Positions 20,566 to 34,163 are shown, counted from the stretch's first letter. The stretch: 64,000 bases of DNA from Flavobacterium piscisymbiosum (GCF_020905295.1 NZ_JAJJMM010000001.1:1-64000), one strand, 5' to 3'. Notes: generated from the sequence alone by a model not told the origin. Translations and numbers: made by a program.

Positions 20566-22185
20566 CTATTTTTTCTCATCTAATACTTCTTGTAACACTT
20601 TTGCTTCAGTCCCATTTGGGAAAGTAACTTTAATTTTCTGGGCTATCGTTGGAGCAATTTCAGTAATAGCCTTTTTATCATAAGATTCTCCTTTCTTAAT
20701 ATGCCATCCGTAAAAAATAGCTGGCACATGAGTATCATAGCTATAAGGTGTTCCGTGTGATGTTCCTGTAGTTGAATATTCTATATCACCTGGCTTATCA
20801 ATAATAACCAAATCTCCATTTTGAGTTACATCAAAACCTTTTGCAACAAAATTTAAATAATAGTCATTTCCTGAATTAGCCAATATTTCTTCTTCAGTGT
20901 AAACCTTTTTAACTTGTTGCTGCGAAATCAAAAATTCTTTAAAAGCTTGTTTTATTTTTACCAAATCTAACTTTTTATCTTTAATAATTTGCTTATTAAA
21001 GAAAACATTAAAATTTGAATAATTTAAAATTAAATCAGCTCCAAATGTTTTCGTTGAAAAATCCTGTAAACTCTTTTTAACATCTTTAGATGGATAATTA
21101 TCTACATTATATTTTCGGTCTTTCAAATAAATCACATTTTCAGCACCAGCATGATCTGCAGTTAAGAAAAGTAAATAATTTCCTTTCCCTACAGTTTTAT
21201 CTAAATAAGTCAGGAAGTCAGCGATCGTTTGATCAAGTCTTAAATAAGTATCCTGCAACTCCATAGAGCGCGGCCCTAATAAATGACCCACATAATCAGT
21301 AGAAGAGAAACTTACAGTCAAAAAGTCAGTAATATTATCTTTTCCTAATTCTTCTTTTTCAATAGCTTTCTTAGCAAATTCAGCCAATAAATCATTCCCA
21401 AAAGGAGTTGCTCTTAGAACTCCGGCATCATTCTTTTCGTACATTGATTTTAAATCATACGGAAAAACAGGAGCTGTACTTCCGTACAATTTACCTTCAT
21501 AAGGATTATTGTCCGGTAAACTTTCGTTATAAGTAGCAACTGGTTTATACAAATCCCAACCTTTATTAATGTAAGGCATATAATGTTTCTCATTATTAAA
21601 CTCAGTAACCCATTCCGGTAATTTTTCTCCGTAGAAAGTACTTGAGATAAAAGAACCAGTTTTACTGTACCAAAAAGCCCAGTTTGCAAAATGACCCGCT
21701 GGTAGAATTGCACCACGATCCTTTAGGCTAATTCCAATAACTTTTCCCTCAAAATTAGTCGCCATTCTTACTTCGTCAGTAATAGTAGTACTTTGCAAAT
21801 TCTTAGGAGACATAGCCCCTTCTTCTGCAGTACCATCACCTACCGTTTTTACACCTGCATCATCTGTACAATACATTTGCTTGCCCAGCGTTCTGCTAAA
21901 CCATTCATTGCCCACAATTCCGTGAGTCGCTGGCGTAGTTCCAGTGTAAATAGATGCATGTCCCGGAGCAGTATAAGTAGGCATATAATTATAATGCATA
22001 TTCTGAAAAGTATATCCATTATTCATCAATCTCTTAAATCCGTTTAGAGAGAAATCATCTGAAAACCGATATAAATACTCCATTTTCATCTGATCTACTA
22101 CAATACCTACCACCAACTTAGGTCGCTGTTGAGCACTTAAATTTGAGATAACAAACAATGTCAACAATACAATACTTTTTTTCAT
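20566..22185 (-). CDS. Secreted PafA-type alkaline phosphatase
   Basis: A 539-aa phosphatase of the alkaline phosphatase superfamily with a signal peptide (about 1-18, ending LSAQ). The residues match the Elizabethkingia PafA active site: nucleophile Thr72 in YTAPGH, Asn93 in GIVGNEW, and Lys155/Arg157 in SLKDRG, with the same spacing as PafA Thr79/Asn100/Lys162/Arg164. The metal ligands include DQ near residue 31 and TADHAG. PafA-type enzymes release phosphate from monoesters in the periplasm or outside the cell. It stands alone. Confidence 0.9.
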   Translation of the reverse strand: MKKSIVLLTLFVISNLSAQQRPKLVVGIVVDQMKMEYLYRFSDDFSLNGFKRLMNNGYTFQNMHYNYMPTYTAPGHASIYTGTTPATHGIVGNEWFSRTLGKQMYCTDDAGVKTVGDGTAEEGAMSPKNLQSTTITDEVRMATNFEGKVIGISLKDRGAILPAGHFANWAFWYSKTGSFISSTFYGEKLPEWVTEFNNEKHYMPYINKGWDLYKPVATYNESLPDNNPYEGKLYGSTAPVFPYDLKSMYEKNDAGVLRATPFGNDLLAEFAKKAIEKEELGKDNITDFLTVSFSSTDYVGHLLGPRSMELQDTYLRLDQTIADFLTYLDKTVGKGNYLLFLTADHAGAENVIYLKDRKYNVDNYPSKDVKKSLQDFSTKTFGADLILNYSNFNVFFNKQIIKDKKLDLVKIKQAFKEFLISQQQVKKVYTEEEILANSGNDYYLNFVAKGFDVTQNGDLVIIDKPGDIEYSTTGTSHGTPYSYDTHVPAIFYGWHIKKGESYDKKAITEIAPTIAQKIKVTFPNGTEAKVLQEVLDEKK

Positions 22186-22315
22186 ACTTCAATTATAATA
22201 TATAATACAAAAATACAGATTCACATTTAGATAGGCTAACACACCATAATTTAAAACTCAAAAACGATTATAATTTAACAGAAATTATTACAGAAAATTA
22301 CACCTAAGTTTATTT

Positions 22316-22435
22316 GGGCGTTTTTCCGCCGCGGCGGACCGGGTTGTCCGCTAAATCTTTTGCTAGAGAGGTTTTGGCTTGGCTTCGCCAGAAGTCTAGT
22401 GTTTCACAGAAGGATACCGCTTCCTTACCTAACGC
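22316..22435 (+). repeat. Interspersed element, family 2, copy A
   Basis: The element starts GGGCG...CCGCCGCGGCGGA and ends CCTAACGCA. The same start and end occur at 50141-50233 around a different middle. It carries a GC-rich palindrome (CCGCCGCGGCGG), unusual in this AT-rich genome, and no ORF. Confidence 0.75.
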
Positions 22436-22591
22436 AGTTTAGAGGTAAATAGAAATACTATTTTCAAAAGAAATTCCAATTTATAAAATTCCAAATCCCA
22501 ATGTATTACGTCTATTCACTTCACCCCAGGTAATCTATAACTTTTTGCAAACTAGCCAATGGTTTCAATTTCTAGACCCCAACATTAACGG

Positions 22592-22613
22592 ATCAACGCT
22601 AAATGTTGTGGAG
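22592..22613 (+). repeat. 22-base direct repeat, copy 1
   Basis: ATCAACGCTAAATGTTGTGG and two further bases recur at 22820-22841 with two differences. Each copy precedes one of the two long hairpin units. Confidence 0.65.
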
Positions 22614-22638
22614 CAACTTACAAATGCTGACTGTTTTT

Positions 22639-22787
22639 TTACCGCAGAGAAACAAAGATTTTATCTAAGAATTTCTTATAAACACAGAGTTCGCAAAGCT
22701 AAATCAATATACAGCTTTACGTCCCGAGGCTTCGAGATGCCTTTATAAAAAGCTAAGAGTATAAAAACTTAGCGATCTTTGCGGTAA
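22639..22787. repeat. Hairpin repeat unit, family 3, copy 1
   Basis: The ends TTACCGCAGAGAAACAAAGAT and CTTAGCGATCTTTGCGGTAA pair imperfectly as the arms of a long stem-loop. A related unit lies at 22876-23029. Confidence 0.65.
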
Positions 22788-22819
22788 TTTTTTTGCTTCA
22801 GAGGTTTTAGGATTGACGT

Positions 22820-22841
22820 ATCAACACTGAATGTTGTGGAG
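22820..22841 (+). repeat. 22-base direct repeat, copy 2
   Basis: This is the second copy of the repeat at 22592-22613, with two differences, and precedes hairpin unit 2. Confidence 0.65.
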
Positions 22842-22875
22842 GGACATTAAAAATTTTATATTCCCTAATTATTTT

Positions 22876-23029
22876 TTAACGCAGAGAACGCAATCCCGAT
22901 AGCTATCGGGATTCGCAAATTTCACTAAGATTTAAGTAGTGTTTACACAATCAAAGTCCACAAAGCTTTGTGAACTTTGTTTTTTTTCTAAACTTAGTAT
23001 ATTAAAAAACTTTGCGTTCTCCGTGGTAA
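22876..23029. repeat. Hairpin repeat unit, family 3, copy 2
   Basis: The ends TTAACGCAGAGAACGCAA and TTTGCGTTCTCCGTGGTAA form the arms. It contains a perfect 22-base palindrome at 22892-22913 (AATCCCGATAG / CTATCGGGATT). Confidence 0.65.
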
Positions 23030-23130
23030 TTTTTTCTATATCCACATCTTTGCGGACTTAGCAATCCAGAAGAATCCAAAAAACCATTGCGTTCCTTGCG
23101 GTTAAACCAAACTACGAACCAATCTAAAAC

Positions 23131-23163
23131 AAAAAACCCCGTTTCGTTAGAAACAGGGTTTTC
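23131..23163 (-). terminator. Terminator of the rRNA operon
   Basis: The hairpin AACCCCGTTTC / GAAACAGGGTT is followed on the minus strand by a U run, directly downstream of 5S rRNA. Confidence 0.85.
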
Positions 23164-23168
23164 AAAAG

Positions 23169-23276
23169 AAAGGCGACGACATACTCTCCCACATAACTGC
23201 AGTACCATCTGCGCAGGCGGGCTTAACTACTCTGTTCGGGATGGGAAGAGGTGAGCCCCGCCGCAATAACCACCTT
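23169..23276 (-). rRNA. rrf: 5S ribosomal RNA
   Basis: On the minus strand the sequence opens AAGGTGGTTATTGCGGCG and contains the conserved CCCATCCCGAACAGAGTAG core, then closes with GTCGTCGCC. The length of about 108 bases and its place as last gene of the operon fit. Ends are approximate by a few bases. Confidence 0.93.
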
Positions 23277-23308
23277 AAGAAGTTATAATTGCTTTGGGCA
23301 ATTTGTTC

Positions 23309-23346
23309 TTCAATTTTTAATTTTTAATTCAAAATTTTTAATTGAA
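23309..23346. repeat. AT-rich TTTTTAATT repeat in the 5S-23S spacer
   Basis: A run of AATTTTTAATT units ending AATTTTTAATTGAA; a close copy lies in the tRNA-Ala/tRNA-Ile spacer at 26675-26706. Confidence 0.5.
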
Positions 23347-23440
23347 GTAATATCTTAACATACTGAGATAAAGAAAAGTATTTTTATTTATTATTTTTAG
23401 AAAGTTTCTTCTCCCGACCTGAGTCGGGAGAAAAGGGTGT

Positions 23441-26325
<2,885 letters not shown>

Positions 26326-26507
26326 CAATCATAAAATCAATTATGACCGTTTTTTTTGTCTTTATTATTGCTAATAAAAACGCTTTCTACTTTTTATTAT
26401 TTTCTTATCTCAATATGTCAATGAACTTTAAGCCAGTGCTCAGTTTACAGTTTTTAGTATTCAGTTTGCACCGAACAACAACCACCATTTTACCGATCAC
26501 TACTTTT

Positions 26508-26581
26508 GTGGAGAATAACGGAGTCGAACCGTTGACCTCCTGCGTGCAAGGCAGGCGCTCTAGCCAGCTGAGCTAATCCCC
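26508..26581 (-). tRNA. tRNA-Ala (TGC)
   Basis: A 74-base cloverleaf on the minus strand: GGGGGAT acceptor arm, D arm TTAGCTCAGCTGG, anticodon stem CTGCC around TTGCACG (anticodon TGC), and T arm GGTTCGACTCC. It lies in the 16S-23S spacer as usual. Confidence 0.97.
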
Positions 26582-26586
26582 CATTT

Positions 26587-26706
26587 TTTAGTTGTCAGTT
26601 AACAGTCCTCAGTTAACAGTACTTAAAACGGTTACTCAACCTCTAAAATTTCCTTTTTCTAAGTTTACAGTCTTTTTTAATTTTTAATTCTCAATTTTTA
26701 ATTGAA
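26587..26706. repeat. Low-complexity repeats in the tRNA-Ile/tRNA-Ala spacer
   Basis: CAGTTAACAGT-type units (26587-26672) are followed by the TTTTTAATT repeat (26675-26706) that also occurs between 5S and 23S. Confidence 0.5.
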
Positions 26707-26719
26707 AACCTTAAAAAAG

Positions 26720-26793
26720 TAGTCCCGGGCAGACTCGAACTGCCGACCCCTACATTATCAGTGTAGTACTCTAACCAGCTGAGCTACGAGACT
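26720..26793 (-). tRNA. tRNA-Ile (GAT)
   Basis: A 74-base cloverleaf on the minus strand with acceptor AGTCTCG / CGGGACT, anticodon loop CTGATAA (anticodon GAT) and T arm GGCAGTTCGAGTCTGCC. It follows 16S in the standard rRNA operon order. Confidence 0.97.
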
Positions 26794-26917
26794 CTGTTTT
26801 ACTTAAAATTTATTATTTGAACTAACAGCAAGAGTAAAATAGTCTTAAAATTATAATCCTATAAAGCTTCTTCTTTTTTCCTCAGCGTGTTGATAAATCA
26901 ACTAACACATAAGGCTC

Positions 26918-28430
<1,513 letters not shown>

Positions 28431-28616
28431 TCGTATATTGTTTGCTTGATTGCTCAAGCTATTGTTATTCGAATCAGTCTCTATCGGTTATTCTCTAATC
28501 TCTCGATTATCTTACTCTTTATTCTTTTGCCCTAACATCTCTGTTAAAGCGGCTGTCAATTCAATATGTCTACGAACGTGTTTCAATTTTGTTTCGCTTG
28601 TTTCTCAAAGCGGGTG

Positions 28617-28648
28617 CAAAAGTAGAAAACTTATTTCTAACTGGCAAA
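28617..28648 (-). promoter_or_regulatory. rRNA promoter, proximal of three
   Basis: On the minus strand TTTG (28645-28648), a 20-base spacer and TACTTTTG (28617-28624) are followed by GCACCCGC. This matches the Bacteroidota consensus TTG-N about 20-TAnnTTTG and lies about 190 bases before 16S. Confidence 0.82.
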
Positions 28649-28741
28649 TGTTTTTTGAAGTTTTTTCTAAAGAAAATTTCTTTTCTTTTTACTTCTAAAA
28701 CCTACCAATCTATCAATGAACTTTCCGTGTTTTGCGGGGTG

Positions 28742-28772
28742 CAAATGTAACATCTGTTTTCAAATCTCACAA
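28742..28772 (-). promoter_or_regulatory. rRNA promoter, middle of three
   Basis: On the minus strand TTG (28770-28772), 20 bases, TACATTTG (28742-28749), then GCACCCCGC. It is spaced about 125 bases from the proximal promoter. Confidence 0.8.
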
Positions 28773-28863
28773 GCTTTTTTCAATCTTTTTCTAAAAATAA
28801 ATTTTCTCATTGATCTCGTTTGCTTGTCAGTATTTAAAAGAACGTCTGTCGTTGTTGCGGGTG

Positions 28864-28893
28864 CAAAAGTAGCCCCTTTATTTACATTTACAA
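28864..28893 (-). promoter_or_regulatory. rRNA promoter, distal of three
   Basis: On the minus strand TTG (28891-28893), 19 bases, TACTTTTG (28864-28871), then GCACCCGC. It is spaced about 122 bases from the middle promoter. Confidence 0.8.
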
Positions 28894-28939
28894 GCTTTTT
28901 ATTTATATATTTTCCATCTTTTTTATAAGTTGCTGGCTG

Positions 28940-29217
28940 GGTGATTTTTACAAGCCAAAGTTTTTTTTTATGGTTTGGGTGACTTTGTTGGGTTTTGCCT
29001 GTTTTGGGTAGTTTTAATGAGTTTTGCCACGAAGGCGCTAAGGCACGAAGGTTTCTTTTTTCTTGGCTTTGTTTTGAAAAAGCCGCAAAGCTGGGGGTTT
29101 TACTGTTTTTTTTTATCGCGCAATCCCGATAGTTATCGGGAGCTAAGTCGCAAAGTTTATTCTTTTGGGGCGATTTCTTTCTTCTTCTTACTAATGTTTC
29201 TATTGAAAACTACTGCC
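28940..29217. other. Gene-free repeat-derived stretch upstream of the rRNA promoters
   Basis: No credible gene is visible. It contains CACGAAGGCGCTAAGGCACG near 29029, related in style to the family 3 repeats, and an imperfect palindrome TCCCGATAGTTATCGGGA at 29124-29141. Confidence 0.5.
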
Positions 29218-29296
29218 CTAGCCCCGATGAGAGGGAAAATCCTTTTGTGGTGGGGTTCACCACAAAAGATTGGAAGGACAGCGGGAAATAGCTCCT
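29218..29296 (-). repeat. Interspersed palindromic element, family 1, copy B
   Basis: This is the reverse-oriented copy of the element at 6151-6233, with the same ends (AGGAGCTATTTCCCGCT and CATCGGGGCTAG). The central hairpin differs: CTTTTGTGGTG / CACCACAAAAG, 11 bp with a 5-base loop (29242-29268). Confidence 0.85.
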
Positions 29297-29423
29297 GATC
29301 TTTATTAAATTCCAAATCTTTAAAATTCCAAATTCCAATAAAAGCTAGTCAATGTATTATATGTAAAAATTGCTCTTATATATTATAGTAGAAACTTGTC
29401 CTTATATATAGGTGCAAAAAATA

Positions 29424-29453
29424 AACCCGACGGCTTTTGAAAACTGTCGGGTT
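29424..29453. repeat. Hairpin between the repeat region and thrS
   Basis: The arms AACCCGAC / GTCGGGTT, with further inner pairing, form a stem-loop. It resembles a terminator but lacks a strong T run. Confidence 0.5.
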
Positions 29454-29551
29454 ATGAATTCAGTCCTACTGTAATATAGGTAAAAGCCAGACCGATTGAA
29501 GGAAATTAATTCCGCCCTATTATATTAATAGTATAAACATGAATATATGTA

Positions 29552-29582
29552 TTGTATGTATTTCTGTAATGCGTTATATTTG
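29552..29582 (+). promoter_or_regulatory. Predicted promoter of the thrS-infC-rpmI-rplT operon
   Basis: TTG (29552-29554), a 20-base spacer and TATATTTG (29575-29582) match the Bacteroidota consensus exactly, 20 bases before the thrS ATG. Confidence 0.8.
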
Positions 29583-29602
29583 CATTCACAAAATTATAAA
29601 CA

Positions 29603-31549
29603 ATGATTAAGATTACTTTACCCGACGGGTCAATTAGAGAGTTTGCTTCAGGCGTAACTCCGATGGAGGTTGCTAAGAGCATTAGTGAAGGATTTGCAAG
29701 AAACGTGATTTCTGCGTCTTTTAATGGTACAACAATTGAAACCGAAACTCCATTGACGACCGACGGTAGTCTTATTTTATATACTTGGAATGATGCGGAA
29801 GGTAAAAAAGCTTTCTGGCATTCGACTTCGCACGTAATGGCGCAAGCACTGGAGGAATTGTTCCCGGGAATTAAACTAACTCTTGGGCCTGCAATTTCTA
29901 ACGGTTTTTACTATGACGTGGATTTTGAAGATCAGAAGATTACTGATGCTGATTTTAAAAAGATTGAAGATCGTGTTCTTGAAATTTCAAGAGGAAAACA
30001 TGAGTTTAAAATGCGCCCGGTTAGTAAAGCAGATGCTTTAGAACTATATAAAGATAACGTTTACAAGACTGAATTGATTTCGAATCTTGAAGACGGAACT
30101 ATTACTTTTTGTGACCATGCTACTTTTACTGATTTATGTAGAGGTGGACATATCCCAAATACTGGTATCATCAAGGCTTTTAAAATTATGAGTGTTGCGG
30201 GTGCTTACTGGAGAGGTGATGAGAAAAACAAACAGCTGACTCGTGTTTACGGAACTTCTTTCCCAAAACAAAAGGACCTGACTGAATATCTTGAACTTCT
30301 TGAGGAGGCTAAACGTCGTGATCACCGTAAATTAGGTAAGGAACTTGAATTGTTTGCTTTCTCTCAGAAAGTTGGACAAGGTTTGCCTTTATGGTTACCT
30401 AAAGGTGCTGCGCTTAGAGATCGTTTGGAGCAATTTTTGAAGAAAGCACAGAAAAAAGCCGGATACGAGCAAGTGGTTACTCCACATATTGGTCAGAAAG
30501 AACTTTATGTTACTTCTGGTCACTATGCTAAATATGGCGCTGATAGTTTTCAGCCAATACACACTCCTGCCGAAGGTGAGGAGTTTTTATTGAAACCAAT
30601 GAACTGCCCTCACCACTGTGAGATCTATAACGTAAGACCTTGGTCGTATAAAGATTTACCTAAGCGTTATGCTGAATTTGGTACTGTATATAGATATGAG
30701 CAATCTGGCGAATTACATGGTTTAACTCGTGTAAGAGGGTTTACTCAGGATGATGCGCATATTTTTTGTACTCCTGAGCAATTAGACGAAGAATTTAAAA
30801 AAGTAATTGACTTGGTACTTTACGTATTTGGTTCGTTAGGTTTTGAAAACTTTACTGCTCAGATTTCATTGAGAGATCAGGAAAACAGAGATAAATATAT
30901 TGGTTCTGATGAAAATTGGGAGAAAGCTGAGAATGCAATTATTAACGCTGCGGCTGATAAAGGACTGAATACTGTTGTAGAATATGGCGAGGCTGCTTTT
31001 TACGGACCTAAGCTAGACTTTATGGTTAAAGATGCCCTAGGAAGACAATGGCAATTGGGAACTATTCAGGTGGATTATAACTTGCCTGAGCGTTTTGAAT
31101 TGACTTACAAAGGTGCTGATAATGAATTACATCGTCCGGTTATGATTCACAGAGCTCCTTTTGGATCTATGGAACGCTTTATAGCAATTTTACTGGAGCA
31201 TACAGCAGGAAATTTCCCACTTTGGCTTATGCCAGAACAGGCTATAATCTTGTCTTTGAGCGAGAAATACGAAATATATGCTAAAAAAGTTTTAGATTTG
31301 CTAGAAAATCACGAAATTCGCGCCCTAATTGACAACCGAAGCGAGACTATTGGTAAGAAAATTAGAGATGCTGAAATGCAAAAAATACCGTTTATGCTTA
31401 TTGTAGGTGAGGAAGAGGAGAAAAACGGAACTATTTCGATCCGTCGTCACGGGCAAGAAGGAAAAGGGAATATTACAGTTACAATTGATGAATTTGTCGC
31501 TATTGTAAACGAAGAAATAAAAAAGACATTAAAAGTTTTTACAGTTTAA
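29603..31549 (+). CDS. thrS: Threonine-tRNA ligase
   Basis: A 648-aa class II synthetase charging tRNA-Thr. It has the TGS domain (about 1-61), the editing domain with [11 protein letters not shown] (about 75-85), and the catalytic core with the zinc-ligand NCPHHCEIY, motif 2 [13 protein letters not shown], motif 3 [12 protein letters not shown], and an anticodon-binding domain from about 550. It heads the operon thrS-infC-rpmI-rplT, a classic translation cluster. Confidence 0.98.
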   Translation: MIKITLPDGSIREFASGVTPMEVAKSISEGFARNVISASFNGTTIETETPLTTDGSLILYTWNDAEGKKAFWHSTSHVMAQALEELFPGIKLTLGPAISNGFYYDVDFEDQKITDADFKKIEDRVLEISRGKHEFKMRPVSKADALELYKDNVYKTELISNLEDGTITFCDHATFTDLCRGGHIPNTGIIKAFKIMSVAGAYWRGDEKNKQLTRVYGTSFPKQKDLTEYLELLEEAKRRDHRKLGKELELFAFSQKVGQGLPLWLPKGAALRDRLEQFLKKAQKKAGYEQVVTPHIGQKELYVTSGHYAKYGADSFQPIHTPAEGEEFLLKPMNCPHHCEIYNVRPWSYKDLPKRYAEFGTVYRYEQSGELHGLTRVRGFTQDDAHIFCTPEQLDEEFKKVIDLVLYVFGSLGFENFTAQISLRDQENRDKYIGSDENWEKAENAIINAAADKGLNTVVEYGEAAFYGPKLDFMVKDALGRQWQLGTIQVDYNLPERFELTYKGADNELHRPVMIHRAPFGSMERFIAILLEHTAGNFPLWLMPEQAIILSLSEKYEIYAKKVLDLLENHEIRALIDNRSETIGKKIRDAEMQKIPFMLIVGEEEEKNGTISIRRHGQEGKGNITVTIDEFVAIVNEEIKKTLKVFTV

Positions 31550-31565
31550 CTTAAATTATAAAGTC

Positions 31566-32123
31566 ATAGCAATAAGAAGCAACAGAGGTTACCAACCTCG
31601 AGTAGAAAAAAAAGATGCACACAGAATAAATAACCTTATTCGTGGTGTACAAGAAGTAAGACTAGTAGGCGAGAACATCGAACCAGGTGTGTTTAAGCTT
31701 GCAGAAGCTTTACGTTTAGCGGATCAGTTCGAATTGGATTTGGTTGAAATTTCGCCAAATGCTGAGCCGCCGGTTTGTAAAATCATGGATTACAAGAAAT
31801 TTGTTTACGAACAAAAGAAACGTGATAAGGTATTAAAAGCTAAGTCAACGCAAGTTGTAGTAAAAGAAATTAGATTTGGTCCTCAGACGGATGAGCATGA
31901 TTACGAATTTAAAAGAAAGAATGCTGAAAAGTTCCTAAAAGAAGGTGCTAAACTAAAAGCTTTCGTTTTTTTTAAAGGACGTTCTATCATCTATAAAGAT
32001 CAAGGGCAAATTTTATTACTACGTTTGGCTACAGACTTAGAAGAATACGGTAAAGTGGAAGCTATGCCGGTTTTGGAAGGAAAGAGAATGATCATGTTCA
32101 TTGCTCCTAAAAAGAAAAAATAG
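31566..32123 (+). CDS. infC: Translation initiation factor IF-3, AUA start
   Basis: The frame encodes the complete IF-3 N-terminal domain only if translation begins upstream of the first ordinary start codon. The GTG at 31689 would remove about 41 conserved residues, including the [19 protein letters not shown] and [12 protein letters not shown] regions. No ATG, GTG or TTG lies between the thrS stop and that region in frame; ATA at 31566 (AIRSNRGYQ follows) is the best start, giving 185 aa. A rare start codon is the known basis of IF-3 autoregulation (AUU in E. coli). Confidence 0.88.
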   Translation: MAIRSNRGYQPRVEKKDAHRINNLIRGVQEVRLVGENIEPGVFKLAEALRLADQFELDLVEISPNAEPPVCKIMDYKKFVYEQKKRDKVLKAKSTQVVVKEIRFGPQTDEHDYEFKRKNAEKFLKEGAKLKAFVFFKGRSIIYKDQGQILLLRLATDLEEYGKVEAMPVLEGKRMIMFIAPKKKK

Positions 32124-32125
32124 TG

Positions 32126-32176
32126 TCAGTTTACAGTTTCAGTATTCAGTTCCTGAGTTTGAAACTGTAGATTTGA
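32126..32176. repeat. CAGTTT-type low-complexity repeat between infC and rpmI
   Basis: Short degenerate units (CAGTTTACAGTTTCAGTATT, CAGTTCCTGAGTTTGAAACT) like those at 16878-16946 lie inside the operon. Confidence 0.5.
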
Positions 32177-32221
32177 AACAAAGATATAAGTAAGTAAGAA
32201 TAAATTAAAACACTAGGAAAA

Positions 32222-32419
32222 ATGCCTAAAATGAAAACAAAATCTAGCGCCAAGAAACGTTTTAAAGTTACTGGTTCTGGAAAGATTAAAAGAAAGCATG
32301 CTTTTAAAAGTCACATCTTGACTAAAAAATCTAAAAAACGTAAATTAGCTTTGACTCACTCAGCGCTAGTTCACAAAACAGATATGAAAAGCATTAAACA
32401 ACAATTAAGAATTATCTAA
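32222..32419 (+). CDS. rpmI: 50S ribosomal protein L35
   Basis: A 65-aa very basic protein, normal length for L35. The opening [20 protein letters not shown] and the later segment [17 protein letters not shown] are diagnostic. It lies between infC and rplT in the conserved order. Confidence 0.97.
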   Translation: MPKMKTKSSAKKRFKVTGSGKIKRKHAFKSHILTKKSKKRKLALTHSALVHKTDMKSIKQQLRII

Positions 32420-32519
32420 TAATTCTTTAGGTTAAAAATCATTTATATAACCTTGGAGTATGGCTTTTAAGTTCCTTTGATTTAATTCAGGACGCCTGCT
32501 ACAAAAACACATTAAAATT

Positions 32520-32864
32520 ATGCCAAGAGCAGTAAATTCAGTTGCCAAAAGAGCAAGAAGAAAAAAAATAATGAAGCAAGCCAAAGGTTTCTTTGGTAGA
32601 CGTAAAAACGTTTGGACAGTTGCTAAGAATGCAGTAGAGAAAGCAATGTGCTACGCTTACCGCGATAGAAAACAAAACAAAAGAAATTTCCGTGCATTAT
32701 GGATTCAACGTATCAACGCTGGAGCTAGATTGGAAGGAATGTCTTATTCTCAATTCATGGGTAAAGTAAAAGCTAACGGAATCGAATTGAACCGTAAAGT
32801 TCTTGCAGATTTAGCAATGAATCACCCTGAAGCTTTCAAAGCAATACTTAACAAAGTAAAATAA
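32520..32864 (+). CDS. rplT: 50S ribosomal protein L20
   Basis: A 114-aa basic protein, normal length for L20, opening [20 protein letters not shown] and carrying [20 protein letters not shown]. It assembles early on 23S rRNA. The 100-base gap from rpmI might hold an autoregulatory leader as in other phyla, but I see no convincing structure. A strong terminator follows. Confidence 0.97.
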   Translation: MPRAVNSVAKRARRKKIMKQAKGFFGRRKNVWTVAKNAVEKAMCYAYRDRKQNKRNFRALWIQRINAGARLEGMSYSQFMGKVKANGIELNRKVLADLAMNHPEAFKAILNKVK

Positions 32865-32904
32865 ACGTTTTATAAACTCAATTTAGATTACTTACTTATC
32901 ATAG

Positions 32905-32935
32905 AAAAACCATTCGCTAACGCGAGTGGTTTTTT
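32905..32935 (+). terminator. Terminator after rplT
   Basis: The stem AAAACCATTCGC / GCGAGTGGTTTT with a 4-base loop is followed by T residues. Confidence 0.88.
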
Positions 32936-32986
32936 GCTTTTAGGCTCATTTGGAAATTCTCGTTTTTAAGAATTAAATTTTAAAAG

Positions 32987-32994
32987 TACATTTG
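32987..32994 (+). promoter_or_regulatory. Predicted -7 box for the Crp/Fnr-type regulator
   Basis: TACATTTG lies 19 bases before the ATG, with only a T-run near the -33 position. Confidence 0.5.
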
Positions 32995-33013
32995 TTATAC
33001 AATCATACACATC

Positions 33014-33586
33014 ATGCAAAAGGCGCTTTTACAACATATTGAAAAGATAGTACAATTAAACTCTGAAGAAACAGACATTCTGGATTCTTGCTTAAATATT
33101 TCTACTATTAAGAAAAAGGAACTTGTAGTAGAAGAAGGTCAGGTTTGTAACACGCTTTACTTTATTATTAAAGGCTGTATGCGACAATATATCATCAACG
33201 ATAAAGGAGTTGAGCAAACGCTTCAGTTTGGGATTGAGAATTGGTGGATTACAGATTACCTGAGTTATCATAATCATATTCCGTCTCATTTTTATATACA
33301 GGCTGTAGAGAAATCCGAGGTAATTGCCATAGAAAAAACGACTTTAGAATCCATTCTGTTTCAGATCCCCAAACTGGAACGTTACTTTAGAATTGTTGCA
33401 CAAAAATCTTTTGGTGCTGCACAAATGCGAATCAAGTTTTTATTTACCATGTCGGCAGAAGAAAGGTATCATCATTTTAATGGTTTGCATCCTGAATTTG
33501 TTCAACGCGTTCCGCAATACATGCTTGCCTCCTATCTCGATTTCTCGGCAGAATTTATGAGTAAAATCAGATCTGGCAAAATCTAG
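33014..33586 (+). CDS. Crp/Fnr-family transcriptional regulator
   Basis: A 190-aa protein with a cyclic-nucleotide-binding-like beta roll (about 15-115, VVEEGQVCNTLYFIIKGCMRQYII) and a C-terminal helical part ending VPQYMLASYLDFSAEFMSKIRSGK, the HTH of the short Bacteroidota Crp-like subgroup. It is followed by a carboxymuconolactone-decarboxylase-like gene, which it may regulate. The effector is unknown. Confidence 0.85.
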   Translation: MQKALLQHIEKIVQLNSEETDILDSCLNISTIKKKELVVEEGQVCNTLYFIIKGCMRQYIINDKGVEQTLQFGIENWWITDYLSYHNHIPSHFYIQAVEKSEVIAIEKTTLESILFQIPKLERYFRIVAQKSFGAAQMRIKFLFTMSAEERYHHFNGLHPEFVQRVPQYMLASYLDFSAEFMSKIRSGKI

Positions 33587-33664
33587 ATTCATTTCTTGAA
33601 GTACTTCAAGTTTTTTGATATATATATGCAAGACCTTTGTATCACACTTTAAAAAATAAGTAAA

Positions 33665-34098
33665 ATGAAACCAAGAATCGTTATCCCAACAGTTGCTCCT
33701 GAAGCGTATGAAGCTTTAATGAATTTAGAAAAATACAATGCAACTACCTCAGTAACTCCTATACAAAAAGAACTAATAAAAATTCGTGCCTCACAAATAA
33801 ATGGCTGTGCATTTTGCCTTAACATGCATACTGCAGATGCCAGAAAATATGGTGAAACTGAAAAACGCATTTATCTGATAAGTGCCTGGCGTGAAGCGGA
33901 TGTTTTACCGAAGAAGAACAGGCAATATTAGCTTTAACGGAACAAATTACAATGATTACCAATCATGTTTCTGACGAAGTTTATCAAAATGCTGCACGCC
34001 TTTTTGATGATAAATATTTAGCAGAAATTATTCTGATCATTATCACTATTAATTCCTGGAACAGATTAGCAATAGCAACAGGAATGAGGGCTGTTTAA
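33665..34098 (+). pseudogene. Frameshifted carboxymuconolactone decarboxylase/AhpD-like gene
   Basis: The first frame encodes the AhpD-type CAFC motif (INGCAFCLNMHTADARKYGE) and runs to AWREADV, then breaks at the T run 33903-33906. Adding one T restores the expected continuation (FTEEEQAILALTEQITMI... to SWNRLAIATGMRAV, stop at 34096). The intact product would be about 144 aa, a normal length for the family, which has peroxidase-like or decarboxylase activity. Either a real single-base loss in a homopolymer or a sequencing error explains it. Confidence 0.85.
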
Positions 34099-34131
34099 TT
34101 TCAGGAACACCAATTCTTAATATATATATTC

Positions 34132-34163
34132 GGGCAATACTTACAAATAACGATGTATTGCCC
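34132..34163. terminator. Hairpin after the AhpD-like gene
   Basis: A 9-bp perfect stem GGGCAATAC / GTATTGCCC with a 14-base loop lies 34 bases past the stop codon. The T run is poor, so termination is uncertain. Confidence 0.45.

Noticed and set aside
28975..29298. A 107-codon plus-strand ORF upstream of the rRNA promoters
   Set aside because: It runs through repeat elements including family 1 copy B and has a low-complexity product; not credible as a gene.
32420..32519. A possible ribosomal-protein leader before rplT
   Set aside because: No stable, family-like structure could be drawn by eye in this AT-rich gap.
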